A stretch of DNA of 64,000 bases from Loxodes magnus (lineage: Eukaryota; Ciliophora; Karyorelictea; Loxodida; Loxodidae). The number at the start of each line of letters is the position of its first letter. Within the stretch, counting starts at the first letter, position 1. The DNA is taken from the NCBI GenBank assembly GCA_946699065.1, contig CAMPDV010001796.1, positions 25,221 through 89,220 on the forward strand. Reading direction: 5' to 3'. The notes below the pieces were generated by a model. It was given only the letters and a program-made list of their open reading frames with translations. It was not told the DNA's origin and ran no database searches. Positions 29,870 through 41,559 of the stretch are shown here, piece by piece. Made by a program: the position numbers and the translations under genes.

Positions 29870-30465
29870 CTGCTTTCTAATTAGAAAAAACTTTTTATAA
29901 AATCTCTAAAACTCAAAAAAATTTTCTAAACACTTTTAATAAAAAGAACTACCTTAAAAAAAATCTTAGCACTTTAAAAAAATTCTAAACACTTTTAATT
30001 AAAAAGAACTTCTTTTAAAAAATCTTAGTACTTAAAAAATTTTCTAAACACTTTTAAATAAAAAGCACTACCTTAAAATTATCTTAACACTTCAAAAATT
30101 TTCTAAACACTTTTAAATAAAAAGAACTACCTTAAAAAATCTTAGTACTTTAAAAAATTTTCTAAATACTTTTATTGAAAAGAACTACCTTAAAAAATCT
30201 TAGTACTTTAAAAAATTTAAACCTTTTAATTAAAAAGAAATACCTTAAAATTATCTTAACACTTCAAAAATTTTCTAAACACTTTTAAATAAAAAGCACT
30301 ACCTTAAAATTATCTTAACACTTCAAAAATTTTCTAAACACTTTTAAATAAAAAGCACTACCTTAAAATTATCTTAACACTTCAAAAATTTTCTAAACAC
30401 TTTTAAATAAAAAGAACTACCTTAAAAATTATCTTAACACTTCAAAAATTTTTAAACTCAGAACT
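29870..30465. repeat. 57-59-bp tandem array
   Basis: About nine units carry the order ACTACCTTAAAA, ATCTTAACACTTC, AAAAATTTTCTAAACAC, TTTTAAATAAAAAG. Unit starts can be followed near 29948, 30007, 30065, 30122, 30181, 30238, 30296, 30355 and 30413. The length of 57-59 bp is not a stable multiple of three, and the units are very AT-rich. I take it as a non-coding minisatellite. Confidence 0.85.
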
Positions 30466-31005
30466 TTATATATCTTTTTTATTAAATACTTTACATAAAA
30501 TATTGTAATACTTTTATACCTAATATATCAATTCAGAAGAAAACTTTATATTGAACTAAAAATTATCCTAATACCTTAAAATTTTTTACTTCGTATTTAT
30601 ACACCTATGCAGAAAAGAAAATAACTACATAATCTAATTTTAATTATTCCCTTTCTCAAAACTTGATTAACATAATATATTAAAAAACTTTAAAATAATA
30701 ACTTTATATTAAAAACTTGACTAACCTTAAAATATACTTGACTTATAATTTATTCTTAAATGACTTAAAGAATTAAATTAAAAGAAAGAACTTAAATAAC
30801 TAAAGAAAAATTTAAAGAAAGAACTTAAAGAAATAACTTAAAACGAATAACTTAAAACGAATACTTAAATAAATAACTTTAAGAAAGACTTAAAGAAAGA
30901 CTTAAAGAAAGACTTACAATGAAAACTTTAAGTGAAGACCTAAAAATAAGACTTAAAGATATTTTTAATTATTAATCGAAAAATATTAACTTAATACATA
31001 CTTGC
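30466..31005. other. AT-rich gap with short AACTTAAAGAAAG-type repeats
   Basis: Very AT-rich. From about 30780 to 30955 it holds imperfect short repeats of an AACTTAAAGAAAG/GACTTAAAGAAAG type. It lies directly downstream of the minus-strand kinase-WD40 gene and would contain its 3' flank. No gene seen. Confidence 0.6.
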
Positions 31006-32885
31006 TCACACCGCTATCCTCCATTTCCTCAACACCTTGTCCTCACCACCAGATAACAACCACTTGTTGTCCACACTCAATGCCAATGCCCATAACCAAC
31101 CAACATGCCCAACCAATGTCTAAATACACTCACCAGTAGCAAAATTTCAAATTCTTAATGTCGAGTCTCCAGAAGCCGATATTATAAATCCATTGTCCGA
31201 AGTTATTAAAGCTTTACTCACGTAATCAGTGTGCCCAACCAAGGTCCGAATCAACTGTCCAGTCTGGAAATCCCAGACTTTGATAGAGTTATCTCAACTT
31301 CCGGAGATAATGAACTTCTGATCATTGGAGATCGCAACCGAAATAACTGTAGAGGAATGTCCACTTAATGTCCTAGTACAACTTCCAGTCTGGAAATCCC
31401 AGACTTTGATAGAGTTATCAGAACTTCCGGAGATAATGAACTTCTGAGCATTGGAGATCGCCACCGAATAAACATAAGAGGAATGTCCACTTAATGTCCT
31501 AGTACAACTTCCAGTCTGGAAATCCCAGACTTTGATAGAGTTATCTCAACTTCCGGAGATAATGAACTTCTGATCATTGGAGATCGCAACCGAATTAACT
31601 AAAGAGGAATGTCCACTTAATGTCCTAGTACAACTTCCAGTCTGGAAATCCCAGACTTTGATAGAGTTATCAGAACTTCCGGAGATAATGAACTTCTGAT
31701 CATTGGAGATCGCCACCGAATTAACATAAGAGGAATGTCCACTTAATGTCCTAGTACAACTTCCAGTCTGGAAATCCCAGACTTTGATAGAGTGATCAGA
31801 ACTTCCGGAGATAATGAACTTTTGATCATTGGAGATCGCAACCGAATTAACTTAAGAGGAATGTCCACTTAACACTTAATCTAAATTATTATGAGATTAC
31901 CTTAGGATTTGTCGTAATAAATTTGGAATTTTTGTTTTTAGATAGGCTAAATCAATTAGGCTTAATTTTTCTTAGTCTAAATTGCTTATTTGGCTTCTTC
32001 TTAAACTGCTATTCTTAAGCCTCCCATTTACGATTAAATATTAATTATTGGCTGTTCAGGTTTTGGAGTCTAAGTTTTATTTACTAGGGTCAACAAGGAA
32101 TTTCGCACTTCTTCTAGTGATGCTCTTTCATTTGGAGTTTATGTCCAGCATTTTTGAATTAAGGTCGAGTATTCAATTGGACAATCTTCAGGTATTTCTT
32201 CTCTCTCTCCCCTGCAGATGTCTCTTTCGATAAATTGATCCTGTGCATCTTAAAAGGGGATTTTACGCGACGCTATCTCCCAGAAGACGACACCCATGGC
32301 GTATATGTCAGACTATTTGCTGTATTTGGGCCTCGAACTCATCAATTCTGGTGCCAACCAACGTATGTTGCCCACCAACGTCTTTGAAACTAAGGACTTT
32401 GATTCAGTCCTTACTCTCGATAACCCAAAATCGGTGATCTTGGCTCTTAACTTATCGTCCAACAGGATATTGTTACTCTTGAGATCTCTGTGGATTATGT
32501 TTTTCCCATGTATGTAGTCTAATCCTAAGACTATCTCAAGACTTAGCTTGTAACGCAAGTCCCACGCCAAATCATACTCACCACTCAAGTAATCAAGGAG
32601 ATTTTAAGGAACGAATTCCATTACCAAACAGAGAGGAGAAATACAGTACCCATATAACAATACTATATTAGGATGATGCAATTTTTATGCTATTGCTATC
32701 TCCTACTCCAACTCCTTCTTAGCTGATTGAGATATACTTTAGTTGTATAACTCTTTTATGGCTACCTCCGTGTACCCTTACATCAAACCCTTATAAACGA
32801 TTCCAAAGCCACCCTTGGCTAACTCCTAAATTTTTTAGATTTTATTTGCTTAGATTATGTAATCCTTATCCATCGCCGAAACCAT
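31006..32885 (-). CDS. Protein kinase-WD40 fusion, TKL-like kinase with seven-bladed propeller
   Basis: With TAA/TAG read as Gln and TGA as Trp, and one 23-nt intron removed, this is a complete 618-residue protein. The start ATG is at 32885; a second ATG lies four codons on. Kinase, about residues 20-265: Gly-rich loop AKGGFGIV, VAIK lysine, hinge LVMEF, catalytic HRDLKSNN (Asp about 134), DFG (about 152), WLAPE (about 180), SDIYAMGV, CWTQTPNERAS. HRDLK-S-N-N and the R-W-x-A-P-E segment suggest a tyrosine-kinase-like Ser/Thr kinase. A helical linker (about 285-330) follows, then seven WD40 blades (331-618). Blades 1-5 are near-identical 42-mers; blades 6-7 are divergent and close the ring. 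TGA stands for the conserved Trp of blade 6 (31147-31149) and for the x of SGSxDNS in blades 3 and 5; the final TGA (31006-31008) ends the gene. I infer a cytoplasmic kinase whose propeller binds a partner or ligand. Confidence 0.85.
31243..31872 (-). repeat. Five near-identical 126-bp WD40 blades in the kinase gene
   Basis: Blades 1-5 are 126-bp direct repeats, in frame. They differ mainly at the codon after GHSS (Gln, Tyr, Leu, Tyr, Thr in order), at the codon two further on (Asn, Asn, Asn, Tyr, Ile) and at the x of SGSxD (Ser, Ser, Trp/TGA, Ser, Trp/TGA). Blade 1 has DHS where the others have DNS. At least one blade (about 31500-31625) is base-for-base the same as units of the 43.6-64 kb array, for example around 44285-44410. 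Confidence 0.92.
32009..32031 (-). other. Putative 23-nt intron in the kinase-WD40 gene
   Basis: On the minus strand this 23-nt segment begins GTAAAT and ends AATAG. Removing it joins the kinase frame to the WD40 frame, which are otherwise out of register, through a split Ser codon (TC|C), and leaves 619 codons including the stop. The frame before it reads as the kinase C-terminus; the frame after it reads SSLRRSQISNLDQEKL and runs into the first blade. It resembles the very short GTA...TAG introns of several ciliates. Confidence 0.65.
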
Positions 32886-34700
32886 TTATTATAATTTTAT
32901 AAACAAATCATTCTTATAAATCATAAAATACCAGATACGAATAATATTTATAATCTTTAATTTAAATAATAATGTATACATTAAATAATTTTAAATTAAA
33001 CTTATTTTTTTTAAAAATGGATACTTAATAAATAATTTGCATCCATTAAGCAATGCAAAATAATTATAAACTGCAAGAAAAACTTATATAAATTAACAAC
33101 ATAATGTAATTGGCTTTTAACTACAATAAAAAATAACAATTAATGAAAAATTCTATAGATGAAAAATCAAATAAACTAAAGGAAAGTGATTTATTGTAAT
33201 TATTTATTAAATAAAATAAATAAATCATTAAAAACATCAAAGTAATTAAGAAAAAAATTATTTGCCTGAAAATATAAAAATTAAAATTATTTATAACTAT
33301 CTTATATAAATGTTTTAGTAAAAGCCTTAAATTATTCACAAGCTAAACTTAATCGGAAGAACATTTGAATAGTTAAAATTTTAAGCTTCTCAAAGATAAA
33401 ATTTAAATTATTGATAAACTTTCTGAATACTAATCTTTATAAATATCTAAGGTTATAAAACTTGAAAGAAATTAACACTTAACTATCTTTAACTTAATTT
33501 CAAAAAAAACAATTTCATAAATCAAATTAAGTTCTTAAAATTCTCAAAAGACTTAATAAAACAATTTACATTAAAAAAGCTCTTTTCAAAAAAAATTAAA
33601 TTTAACAAGATTATGACTTAAGCTTAATATAACAAAAAACTCTTAAACAAATGATAAGAAGATAAATTATATAATTAAAAACTTTAATGAAAAAGAATTA
33701 ATAATAAATAATTAGATACTTAATTATTAAGAATAAATATAGCTAAATATTGATGTATTACAATAAATCACTATCGATATAAATTTTTTTTTCATAAAGC
33801 CAAAAATAACTTTATTTTAGATTCAATTATAAAAAATGAATAAAAAAAAATTTTGCAAACAATTATTTATAAAAAGGATAACTATTAAGACCATAAAATG
33901 AATAAAAACCATATATTTTAGTATCTACAATAAGTCTAAGATTTAAAACATCTTTATCTTAATAAAATAAACTAATAAGAATCAAAAAATAAAAAAAGAA
34001 AGAAGTTTGCATTGCTTACAAAAAGGATTGTGATCTTTTCAAATATATTAAGAATAATTATTGATCTAAAAATAATTAATCTATAATAATTAATAATTTA
34101 GAATTCTTCTTACACAATTAAAATTAATTATACATCCACTGTAAACTCTCAAGCCAATTAATTAAAGCTCTAAAATATTTTTATTAGGAATTTAAAGAAG
34201 TTCATTAAAGGATAAAATACACGAGATATTAAAATCAAAACAAACTTATTAAAGATTTTAAAACCATAAAATGCTATTTAGATATCTATAAAACAAAGAT
34301 AAAAATAATAATAAACTTCACTTTTTTAAAAAACTTTTAAACTATTAAGATTATGAAATGGAAATTAAATAAATAACTTAATTCTAATTTATCTAAAAAA
34401 CTAAAATTGATCACATTAAAATAGTTTATTCCATCAATTTTCTTAAGATTCGCTTTAAAAAAATTAAAATTTTTATAATGATATACTTAAGAAAATTATA
34501 ATAGCTATGGAAATAAAATCTTTATTATTTGTCTAAACGTTTGATTATTTATAACACTTTACTTTTATTTAGTTAATTACATACCTAATAAACAAAATAA
34601 AAAGAAACAATTCTTTAAAAATAATTGATTTTCTTTTTCGTTAATAATTGAAGAACGAATTTTATTAACTTCAATTCTTAAGGGTGCTAGTTTAATACCT
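32886..34700. other. AT-rich intergenic DNA, nothing recognised
   Basis: Upstream flank of the kinase-WD40 gene. Very AT-rich, no repeats longer than short A or T runs, no recognisable protein motif on either strand. A short open frame at 33121-33339 (minus) is low-complexity and is not supported. Confidence 0.6.
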
Positions 34701-36600
34701 ATAAATATAATATAAAAAGAGAAGAGTAAAATAAAATTAGAATTAACTTATTAAGTAACAAAATCAATGAATTAAACTTTGCTAGAATAATGGTATCAGT
34801 TATCAAGAAGTAGAATGTTCTAAAAAAATCATAAATAAATTAAAAGAAACAGGATGTTTATGCTTTCAATATTTTAGTTACAACTAAATTATTTTTAACC
34901 TTTAGATCGTAAATTTTTTATATTATACCAAGACAATTTGTAATAACTTTAAAACAATTATTTTAAATTGCATTTGTAAACTTAAAAAGCTCCTTGAGTT
35001 CATTTATTAAGGACCTGCAAATTTTGAATAACAATTAAAATTACAAGAATTGTAAAATATATAAAGACTAATTACTAACTTCTTGTCATTTAATAGGAAA
35101 AATATAAATCTTTTATAAATAAACCTGCAATAAGGTTGTATAAGCAAAAGTCTTTAGACTAATTTAAAGATAAAATGAATTAAATACTAATAATAAAGAT
35201 AATCTTTAAAGCATATCTATGAGATCATTTTGCAAGCTCAATAATAATGTAAAGATATTTAAAAAAAAGAAAGAAGAGCTAAATAATTCATTTCAGATAC
35301 TGACTTTAAAGTTTCAAGATGCTATAAGAATCATATAAGAATTAATTCAATGAGGCTGAACTACTTAGAGAAATCATTTAGAAATAATTACATAAGAACT
35401 ACTTAAAATGAAACCTTGTTTTATTTTAACTGTACTATGATTATTAGTAGTCACATCGATAATTGACTGATTAACTTTCAAAGCTGAACAAAAGGTTAAG
35501 CAAGTATTTAATAACTATTTTAAACTAAAGATTAATTTATCCTATTACTATTTAAGTAAGTTATTATAATCTATTATTTATGCTTTAATATAACTTTCAC
35601 TTTATAAAAACAGAATATCTTAAGTTTGGGGAAAATTATATAAAAAAGGCAAAGAGTCACTTAAATTATTAATCAGCTAAGCTAATACGATAATGATACT
35701 TTACTAGACTTTTAGAAGCTTCTATCCCATAAAATAAAAATAAGATTAAGATAAAGAGATGAAGATTTTTAGTAAGACAGTGTATAGTAACCTCAGTAAG
35801 AGAGTTAAGAAACAATTTATAGCTTAAAGATTAACTTTGCATTTAAGACTTAAGTAACCCTCTCATTATTCTAGAGCTTTATGCTCCTCCGGGTATTTTA
35901 AAAGCTTTTTTGAGATAGGCAGTTTAGATTCAGTCTTTTTAAGGAAATAAAGATTTTACCCAGTATATAGCGGAAATTAGTTGCCTTAATTTTTTTATTG
36001 AAGATAAACAGAAAAATAGTTAAAGCAAGATTAAAAAATATTTGGCAGGATCCAAGGCTAAAGATTGAATAAGTTGATAAAATAATTACTTAGAAATATC
36101 TAAGATAACTAAGCCTAAAAAAAGCTAAAATTAAACAAAGACTAAACATTTTAAAGTTGACTAAAGATAGAAATTTCTTTTAATTAGTACTAATTGGTAA
36201 GTACTTTACAAGGAAATTTGATAAAATTGTGAATAAGAATTTTGAAGCATAGATTTATGGGAATTTATGAAGTCTAACTAGTTGTCCATTTTCAAAAGTT
36301 AAGTAAAGAAAAAATTGAGATACTTGAAGATTAAAAGAAAAGAAAATTTCTATTAAAAGGCATTAATGTGTTGGTAGGCGTTAGGAATTAAAAATCTAAA
36401 TAAGAGAAAAACTTGTTTTTGGTATTGCGACTTTACTAATTATTCTTGACTTATAATTAATAATCTAACTTTTCAAGCAAACTAAAAACAGCTATCCTCT
36501 GAAAAAATCAAACACAAAGAGAAGAAAGTCATAGAGGTATATAGTTTCCTGGCCATAGGAAGACTACTTAAGAAGTTTATTTTTAAAGAGAATAGTCTTT
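34701..36600. other. AT-rich stretch with ambiguous coding traces
   Basis: Slightly less AT-rich than its surroundings. On the plus strand several fragments look protein-like if TAR is Gln and TGA is Trp, for example around 35820-36060 (a piece reading LELYAPPGILKAF). The best frame changes every few hundred bases, and in stop-poor AT-rich DNA any frame looks open, so I cannot define a gene. It may be a decayed coding region. Confidence 0.25.
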
Positions 36601-36639
36601 CTTTACAGATTCTTTTAGCTAATTGAGTAGATGTCTGCC

Positions 36640-37335
36640 AAAAATTTGTCAAGCAAACTTTGATTCATCTCATATTCTTAGAAGAATAGTTAAAGTAGAA
36701 AGCAAGCTAGCAGAGTATTAAAATACTTAGTAAAGTGCTCCTTTCCAATAAGTGTAAGAATAAATACTAAACTCAATAAGAATGTAAGTGAGTTTACTCA
36801 AAATGAATAGCTCAGCATTACTAATAGAAGCGAAATCTAAGGTTGCTAAGGTATTCGAAGCTAGCAAGATAAGAATATATTAAGCTTAATTGAAATTTCT
36901 AGAACTTCAGTCGATAACTTAGAAAGAATAAAAAGTTGAGTCGAAGAATCTATTGATCAGTAAATTCATTAACAGAAATAGATTTTATTAACTAAAAAAC
37001 AGAACAAAAAGCTAATTTGAACTTAAATTTATTGACTTGAGCTTTGAGGTTAAGAAGTTGGCAATAGTGTAAGGAGTAATATTTATATTAGGACTTCTAC
37101 TTGCTGAATGATGCTTCATACAAAATACTTCATATAATTTAGATCTGATTATAAATAGAGAAATCACTTAGAATAGCATAAAGCTTATTAAAAGTATTTT
37201 CCTTGTCAATAATTTTGCGAATATGTTAGAAACAATTTACCAAATACAAAAAATGAATTCCTTAGCAATAATATTTTTAATCCTATTGCTACCGAAAATT
37301 CTTAATTTTATCTTCTTTAGTCAATTTTAGAATAA
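36640..37335 (+). CDS. Candidate membrane-protein fragment, unrecognised
   Basis: One plus-strand frame stays open (TAR = Gln, TGA = Trp) and has a composition more like protein than its neighbours. A hydrophilic, probably helical stretch with pieces such as CLPKICQANFDSSHILRR and EAKSKVAKVFEASK leads into a hydrophobic run at about 37058-37120 (VIFILGLLLAEWCFI, with TGA as Trp). After a polar loop comes a second hydrophobic run at about 37253-37318 (LAIIFLILLLPKILNFIFF). Two membrane segments are plausible. I recognise no family and cannot place a start or stop. Another frame over the first half looks almost as good, so this could be a shadow or a decayed gene. Confidence 0.22.
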
Positions 37336-38640
37336 TAAGCATTAGAAGAAAATTAAAGCCTTAATAGTTGTTTAACCATATTATAGTAGCTTACACTTTT
37401 CAAGGAGTGGGCGAGTCATAAAGAAGAGGCTTTGAGAGATAAACATTGCTTCAAAATACCCTTGTTTTGTAGTATAATGCTAGCTTAAGATTCCACATCA
37501 AATAATAAAATAGCAAATTTAAGAAAATCTTGCTAATTCATTAGTCCAAATTTAAATATATTAATCATGATAAAGTTCTTAATCTTTAGATATCCCAATC
37601 TAGTCATCTTTAGTCCATTTTTACTTCTCTTTCTTTAGCTTTAATTTTCACTTCAGTTTTTAATCTTAATTGTTTGCTGTAGCTATTCGATAACGATTCC
37701 ACTTCCCTTTATTCTTAAAATCTATAAGATTATAGTAATAAAAGAATTTCTCTGAGGTATCTACAAAAATATTAAGAGCTTTAATTTGTAATCATAAGGC
37801 AATTTACTTAAGTCCATTAGCATTGAAGATTCAATCTAAAAGGAATAAATATAAGATAAATTACATAATCAGTCAATCAAGTTCTTGGAAAGAAAATCTT
37901 TAGGCTAAACTTGTAAAGGAGAAATCTTAAAACTTTCTAAGATTAGAGAAGCAATAGAATGTTTTAGTATACTAATAGAACATAAACCTTATTCTCATAA
38001 CTTTTATTTAAAAAGAAGCATCCAACATAATCTTAAAGCATTCTTAAAATCAATTTAGTTCTACTAAAAAAAATCGATTGAGTCTTAATATAGACTTAAC
38101 TTACAAAGGGAAATCTATAATCACAACTATAAAACATTTATTAATAAAATTAAAAAGTTTAACTGTTTAGTTAATGAGACATAATGCAGTACTTATAGTC
38201 TGGGCTATGGATATTACAAGAATGTTAAATATAAAAGCTTTTAAATTTAATTATAACTAATTCTCTCTTTTCTAAAACAATAAGCAATTCAAACTTGAGA
38301 CATTAAGTTTTAACTTACTACATTATAGACAGTATAGAAATCATATCTTTCTAAAATTATAAATAAAAATACAGAAGAGTCTATATTTCTTACTAACTAT
38401 AGAGTTTAAAATCAAAAAATGAAAAACCTAAACCAATAAAGAGAATTATTATTGTTTTTAGACAGAAAGCAGAAATAGTTATTATTTTACCAAGTAGAAA
38501 AAATTAAACCTAATTAAAAGACTACTTGTTGATAGAATTATATATAAGAGCTTTTATTAATTATGCTATCATAATTATTCATTTAAATTTATAGATAAAA
38601 TCGTATAAACATATCTTAATTAAGCTGTAGAACTTTAATT
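37336..38640. other. AT-rich DNA, nothing recognised
   Basis: No repeat, RNA or protein motif that I can support. It separates the weak membrane-protein candidate from the LNR stretch. Confidence 0.5.
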
Positions 38641-38649
38641 TTAATATTA

Positions 38650-39390
38650 ATCTACAATACTGAAGCTTGCTAATTTGATGGTGGAGATTGTGAAGATACT
38701 TGCAATAATTAAAGTTGCAAACTTTCACAAATTAATAATGGAATATCCAATCCCGAGTGCAAGACAGAATCATGCTAATTTGATGGAACTGATTGTTGGC
38801 TAGATTATGAATGCTTTTATGGTTGTACTGATAAAATGGTTAATGATGGAACTAGCTAAATTTAGTGCTGGAACAAAGATTGCAATTGGGATGGAAAAGA
38901 TTGCACAACTTCTTTCTGTTCAGAGGGATGCTTAGAATCCTAAGTAAATAATGGAATTTGTGAAACTGAATGCTATAATGTAGATTGCAAATTCGATGGT
39001 TCTGATTGTTAGGAACCAACTAGTTGCGCTGATGGATGTTTATACAGCGATGTAAATGATGGAATTTGCTAGCCTGCTTGCTGAGTAGAGGAATGTGACT
39101 TTGACTAGAACGATTGCAATCCAGAAAGTGAATGTGTTAAAGACTGTCCTTACAGAAATGTGAGAGATGGTATATGTGATCCTAACTGTTATAATGAATA
39201 ATGTGATTATGATTCTGGAGATTGTGATGGGCCTGATTATTGCAATGAAAATTGCAGAACTGATTATATTAATAATGGATAATGTGACGAAGAATATTTA
39301 AAACTGAATCATGCTAATTTGATGTCTTTGATTGCAACATCTCTAATGGTTATTATCCATACTGCTAAATTTTTATTTGTATATATTTTT
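38650..39390 (+). pseudogene. LNR (Lin-12/Notch repeat) coding stretch, decaying
   Basis: From 38662 the frame reads consecutive LNR modules with the C-x-x-[DN]G-[IS]-C ... C-x(3,4)-C-x-[FWY]-D-G-x-D-C pattern: ACQFDGGDC, SCQFDGTDC, DCNWDGKDC, DCKFDGSDC, ECDFDQNDC, QCDYDSGDC. Many glutamines are TAA/TAG, and one TGA (39082-39084) sits in ACWVEEC, so the same code applies. LNR modules normally form Ca2+-binding, disulphide-held extracellular domains, as in Notch and some ciliate surface proteins. Signs of decay: the first module has lost its N-terminal half and probably has Tyr for Cys, the next two have Ser where the third Cys should be, and near 39295-39310 the frame slips by one base within a seventh module (it resumes as TESCQFDVFDC). 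No signal peptide or start is visible. A divergent or intron-containing gene is possible. Confidence 0.7.
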
Positions 39391-39838
39391 AACTTTATTT
39401 GCAATATTTTTCCAAACTTATTTAAAACTCTTGAACTAAAATAATAGTAAATAAAAAACTAATAAAAGAGCAAATATTCAAATCATTTGCTTAAAAATTT
39501 AGAATAAAAGTGAAATGAAGAATCGTTACTAAATAAATATAATATATTAGTTAGACTTTTCTCTATTATTACATAGATTCCTTATATTTGCTTTTTTTGC
39601 TAAATATGCCTTTAATATAATAGATTTTTGAAAACTTCTATAAATCATTATAAATGCTTCTTTATACCAGCATCTTAAATTAGATGCTACTTATTTTGCC
39701 TTCTACTAAAGACTTTAGGAGGACAGATTATTCTCTTATTATCATGATTATTAAAATAGCCTATTGTTATAAATAAAGAAGCTTAAGATTATATGTTACC
39801 AATCTAAATAGCCTAATAAAGGGAGATTTTATGCATTA
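39391..39838. other. AT-rich gap, nothing recognised
   Basis: AT-rich DNA between the LNR stretch (plus) and the end of the weak minus-strand candidate. No supported feature. Confidence 0.45.
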
Positions 39839-40917
39839 TCAGTTTTCTCTTTTTAGATATAATAGCTTCTTGGTAAAGGTTTCATATCTCTGGCTTCTGC
39901 CTTTTTCATTTGCATTTAAAATTTTAAATACAATTTTCTTTATTTTAAGATTAAAGCTCTCCCTTATAAATAATCTTGCTTGAATTAAACAATATTAATA
40001 ATTCAACAAAGGGAATTATTATTAGGTATTAATGAATATAATAATAGCAATATGACTTACTAGAATCTAAATAATAATAAGTGAATATTTATTTGAAATG
40101 CTTGTTAAGATAATTAGACTAATTAAGATGTTTAAAGATTCTAAATAAAATAGAGTCTATAATAATGAGATTAACTAAAAGAATATTTTAATTGTATAAA
40201 CTTTCTTTAAGTTTAAGTTAAATCTCTAATTTAAATTTTTTTATTACTAAACAAAACTGGATACTTTTACTTGTGAACCATCTATTTACATTTTATTTAT
40301 TTGAAGAATTGTATATTTACCCACTTTTATGATTTTTGTTATGCCTTTTAATTCTATATTATTAAAGAATTTCACATTAAAATCAGTTGCTTTAAGATCT
40401 TCTTTTTTCCAAGGATAAAAATTAGCTTTTGGTATTTTCTTAGATTTATTAATAAATGTACTTTGTTTTTATGATGTTTTTTCTTATAATTTCTGCATTT
40501 TTTCTCTGCGAATGCAGAATAAAAAATTGTTTTAGATAGCATTAGATTAATTATCTAATCAGTTTTATAATATATGAGCTTTATTAGAATTTTTCCCATA
40601 TTTTTCTTGCTTCTTCCATAAATCACTTTTTCTATATTTTTCCAGTTAAAGGAAAAACTATTTTAATGTTGTGCAACTAATGCTTTATTTTTCTTTAATT
40701 ATCTATAGCGATTTAAAATTTTATTGAGCAAATCCTAAAGAATTTCCTTAAGTTTTTCGCTTTCGCTCGAATAAAAATTCGTACTGATAGAAGAACTATC
40801 TTATTCATCCCTAAGTCTGCTTTTTTCTGAGTATTTTATGTCTTTGATGTTCCGTCAAAGTTTATACATTATCCTCTCAATCGATTTTATTTCTCTTTTA
40901 GTTTCAATAATTTCCAT
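39839..40917 (-). CDS. Hypothetical gene candidate with one possible 23-nt intron
   Basis: Reading from ATG at 40917 on the minus strand (MEIIETKREIKSIERIMYK) with TAR = Gln and TGA = Trp gives 152 codons of charged, coiled-coil-like sequence. A possible 23-nt intron (40439-40461, GTACAT...CTAAG) restores the frame into a second exon of 200 codons that contains ANFYPWKKEDLKATDF and ends on TGA at 39839-39841. That would be a 351-residue protein of unknown family, with no conserved motif I know. The acceptor is AAG instead of TAG. A plus-strand frame also runs open across 40838-41182, and open frames are cheap in this DNA, so I rank this low. Confidence 0.3.
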
Positions 40918-41559
40918 TTTTAGAAAAAGTCTGGAGGAATCAATTTTTTATTTAGGGTTGAGTAGTTTTTATGCTTATTATTTTACTTATCCCTCAGATT
41001 TCTTAACTCCGATTTTTTATCTCTTTAATATTTTAAGCTTAATCACTAGTTCTAAGTTGAGAGAAGTTAATACCGTTTCTCAGTCAGCTTATGAAGAGCT
41101 AAGAGTATATAAGAGATTAAAGCCATTCTCTAGGTTTTCTATTTTTCAATTGCATCTTTTATTTTTATTTAAAGTGAAATAAGTAAGCTTAGTTAATTAC
41201 AACTAGAGGGTTATTTAATTAATTATGACTATAGCATTTTTTAAACATTGCTGATAAATTAAACCTTTTAAATTAAATAGTCTTCTACTATTTATTAAGC
41301 TTTAGTTCAAATATTTTATTAGATCTCTTTTATTAATCTTTAGTCTCATTATTTATGTTTCTTAATTACGTTTAACTATTATCCTACTAAAGTGAGAAAC
41401 TAGTTCTTTGCTTCTTAATTTAATTTAATACTATTATTAGTTACTAAAAGAGAGATATAGAAACATATGATAATCTTCTGAGCTTATAAAAGATTATAAA
41501 ATAGAGCTTCCTGTAAGGGTTTAAAGGAATAGATTTACTAGTTTAACTTAATAAATAAC

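Noticed and set aside
32048-32517. Three short plus-strand open frames
   Set aside because: They are antisense shadows of the kinase domain of the minus-strand gene.
33121-33339. 72-codon minus-strand frame rich in Leu, Ile and Phe
   Set aside because: Low complexity, no motif, isolated in AT-rich DNA; likely chance.
40838-41182. 114-codon plus-strand frame free of all three stops (MSLMFRQSLYIILS...)
   Set aside because: Long for this composition, but no family is recognised and a minus-strand candidate overlaps it. I could not decide which strand is real, if either.
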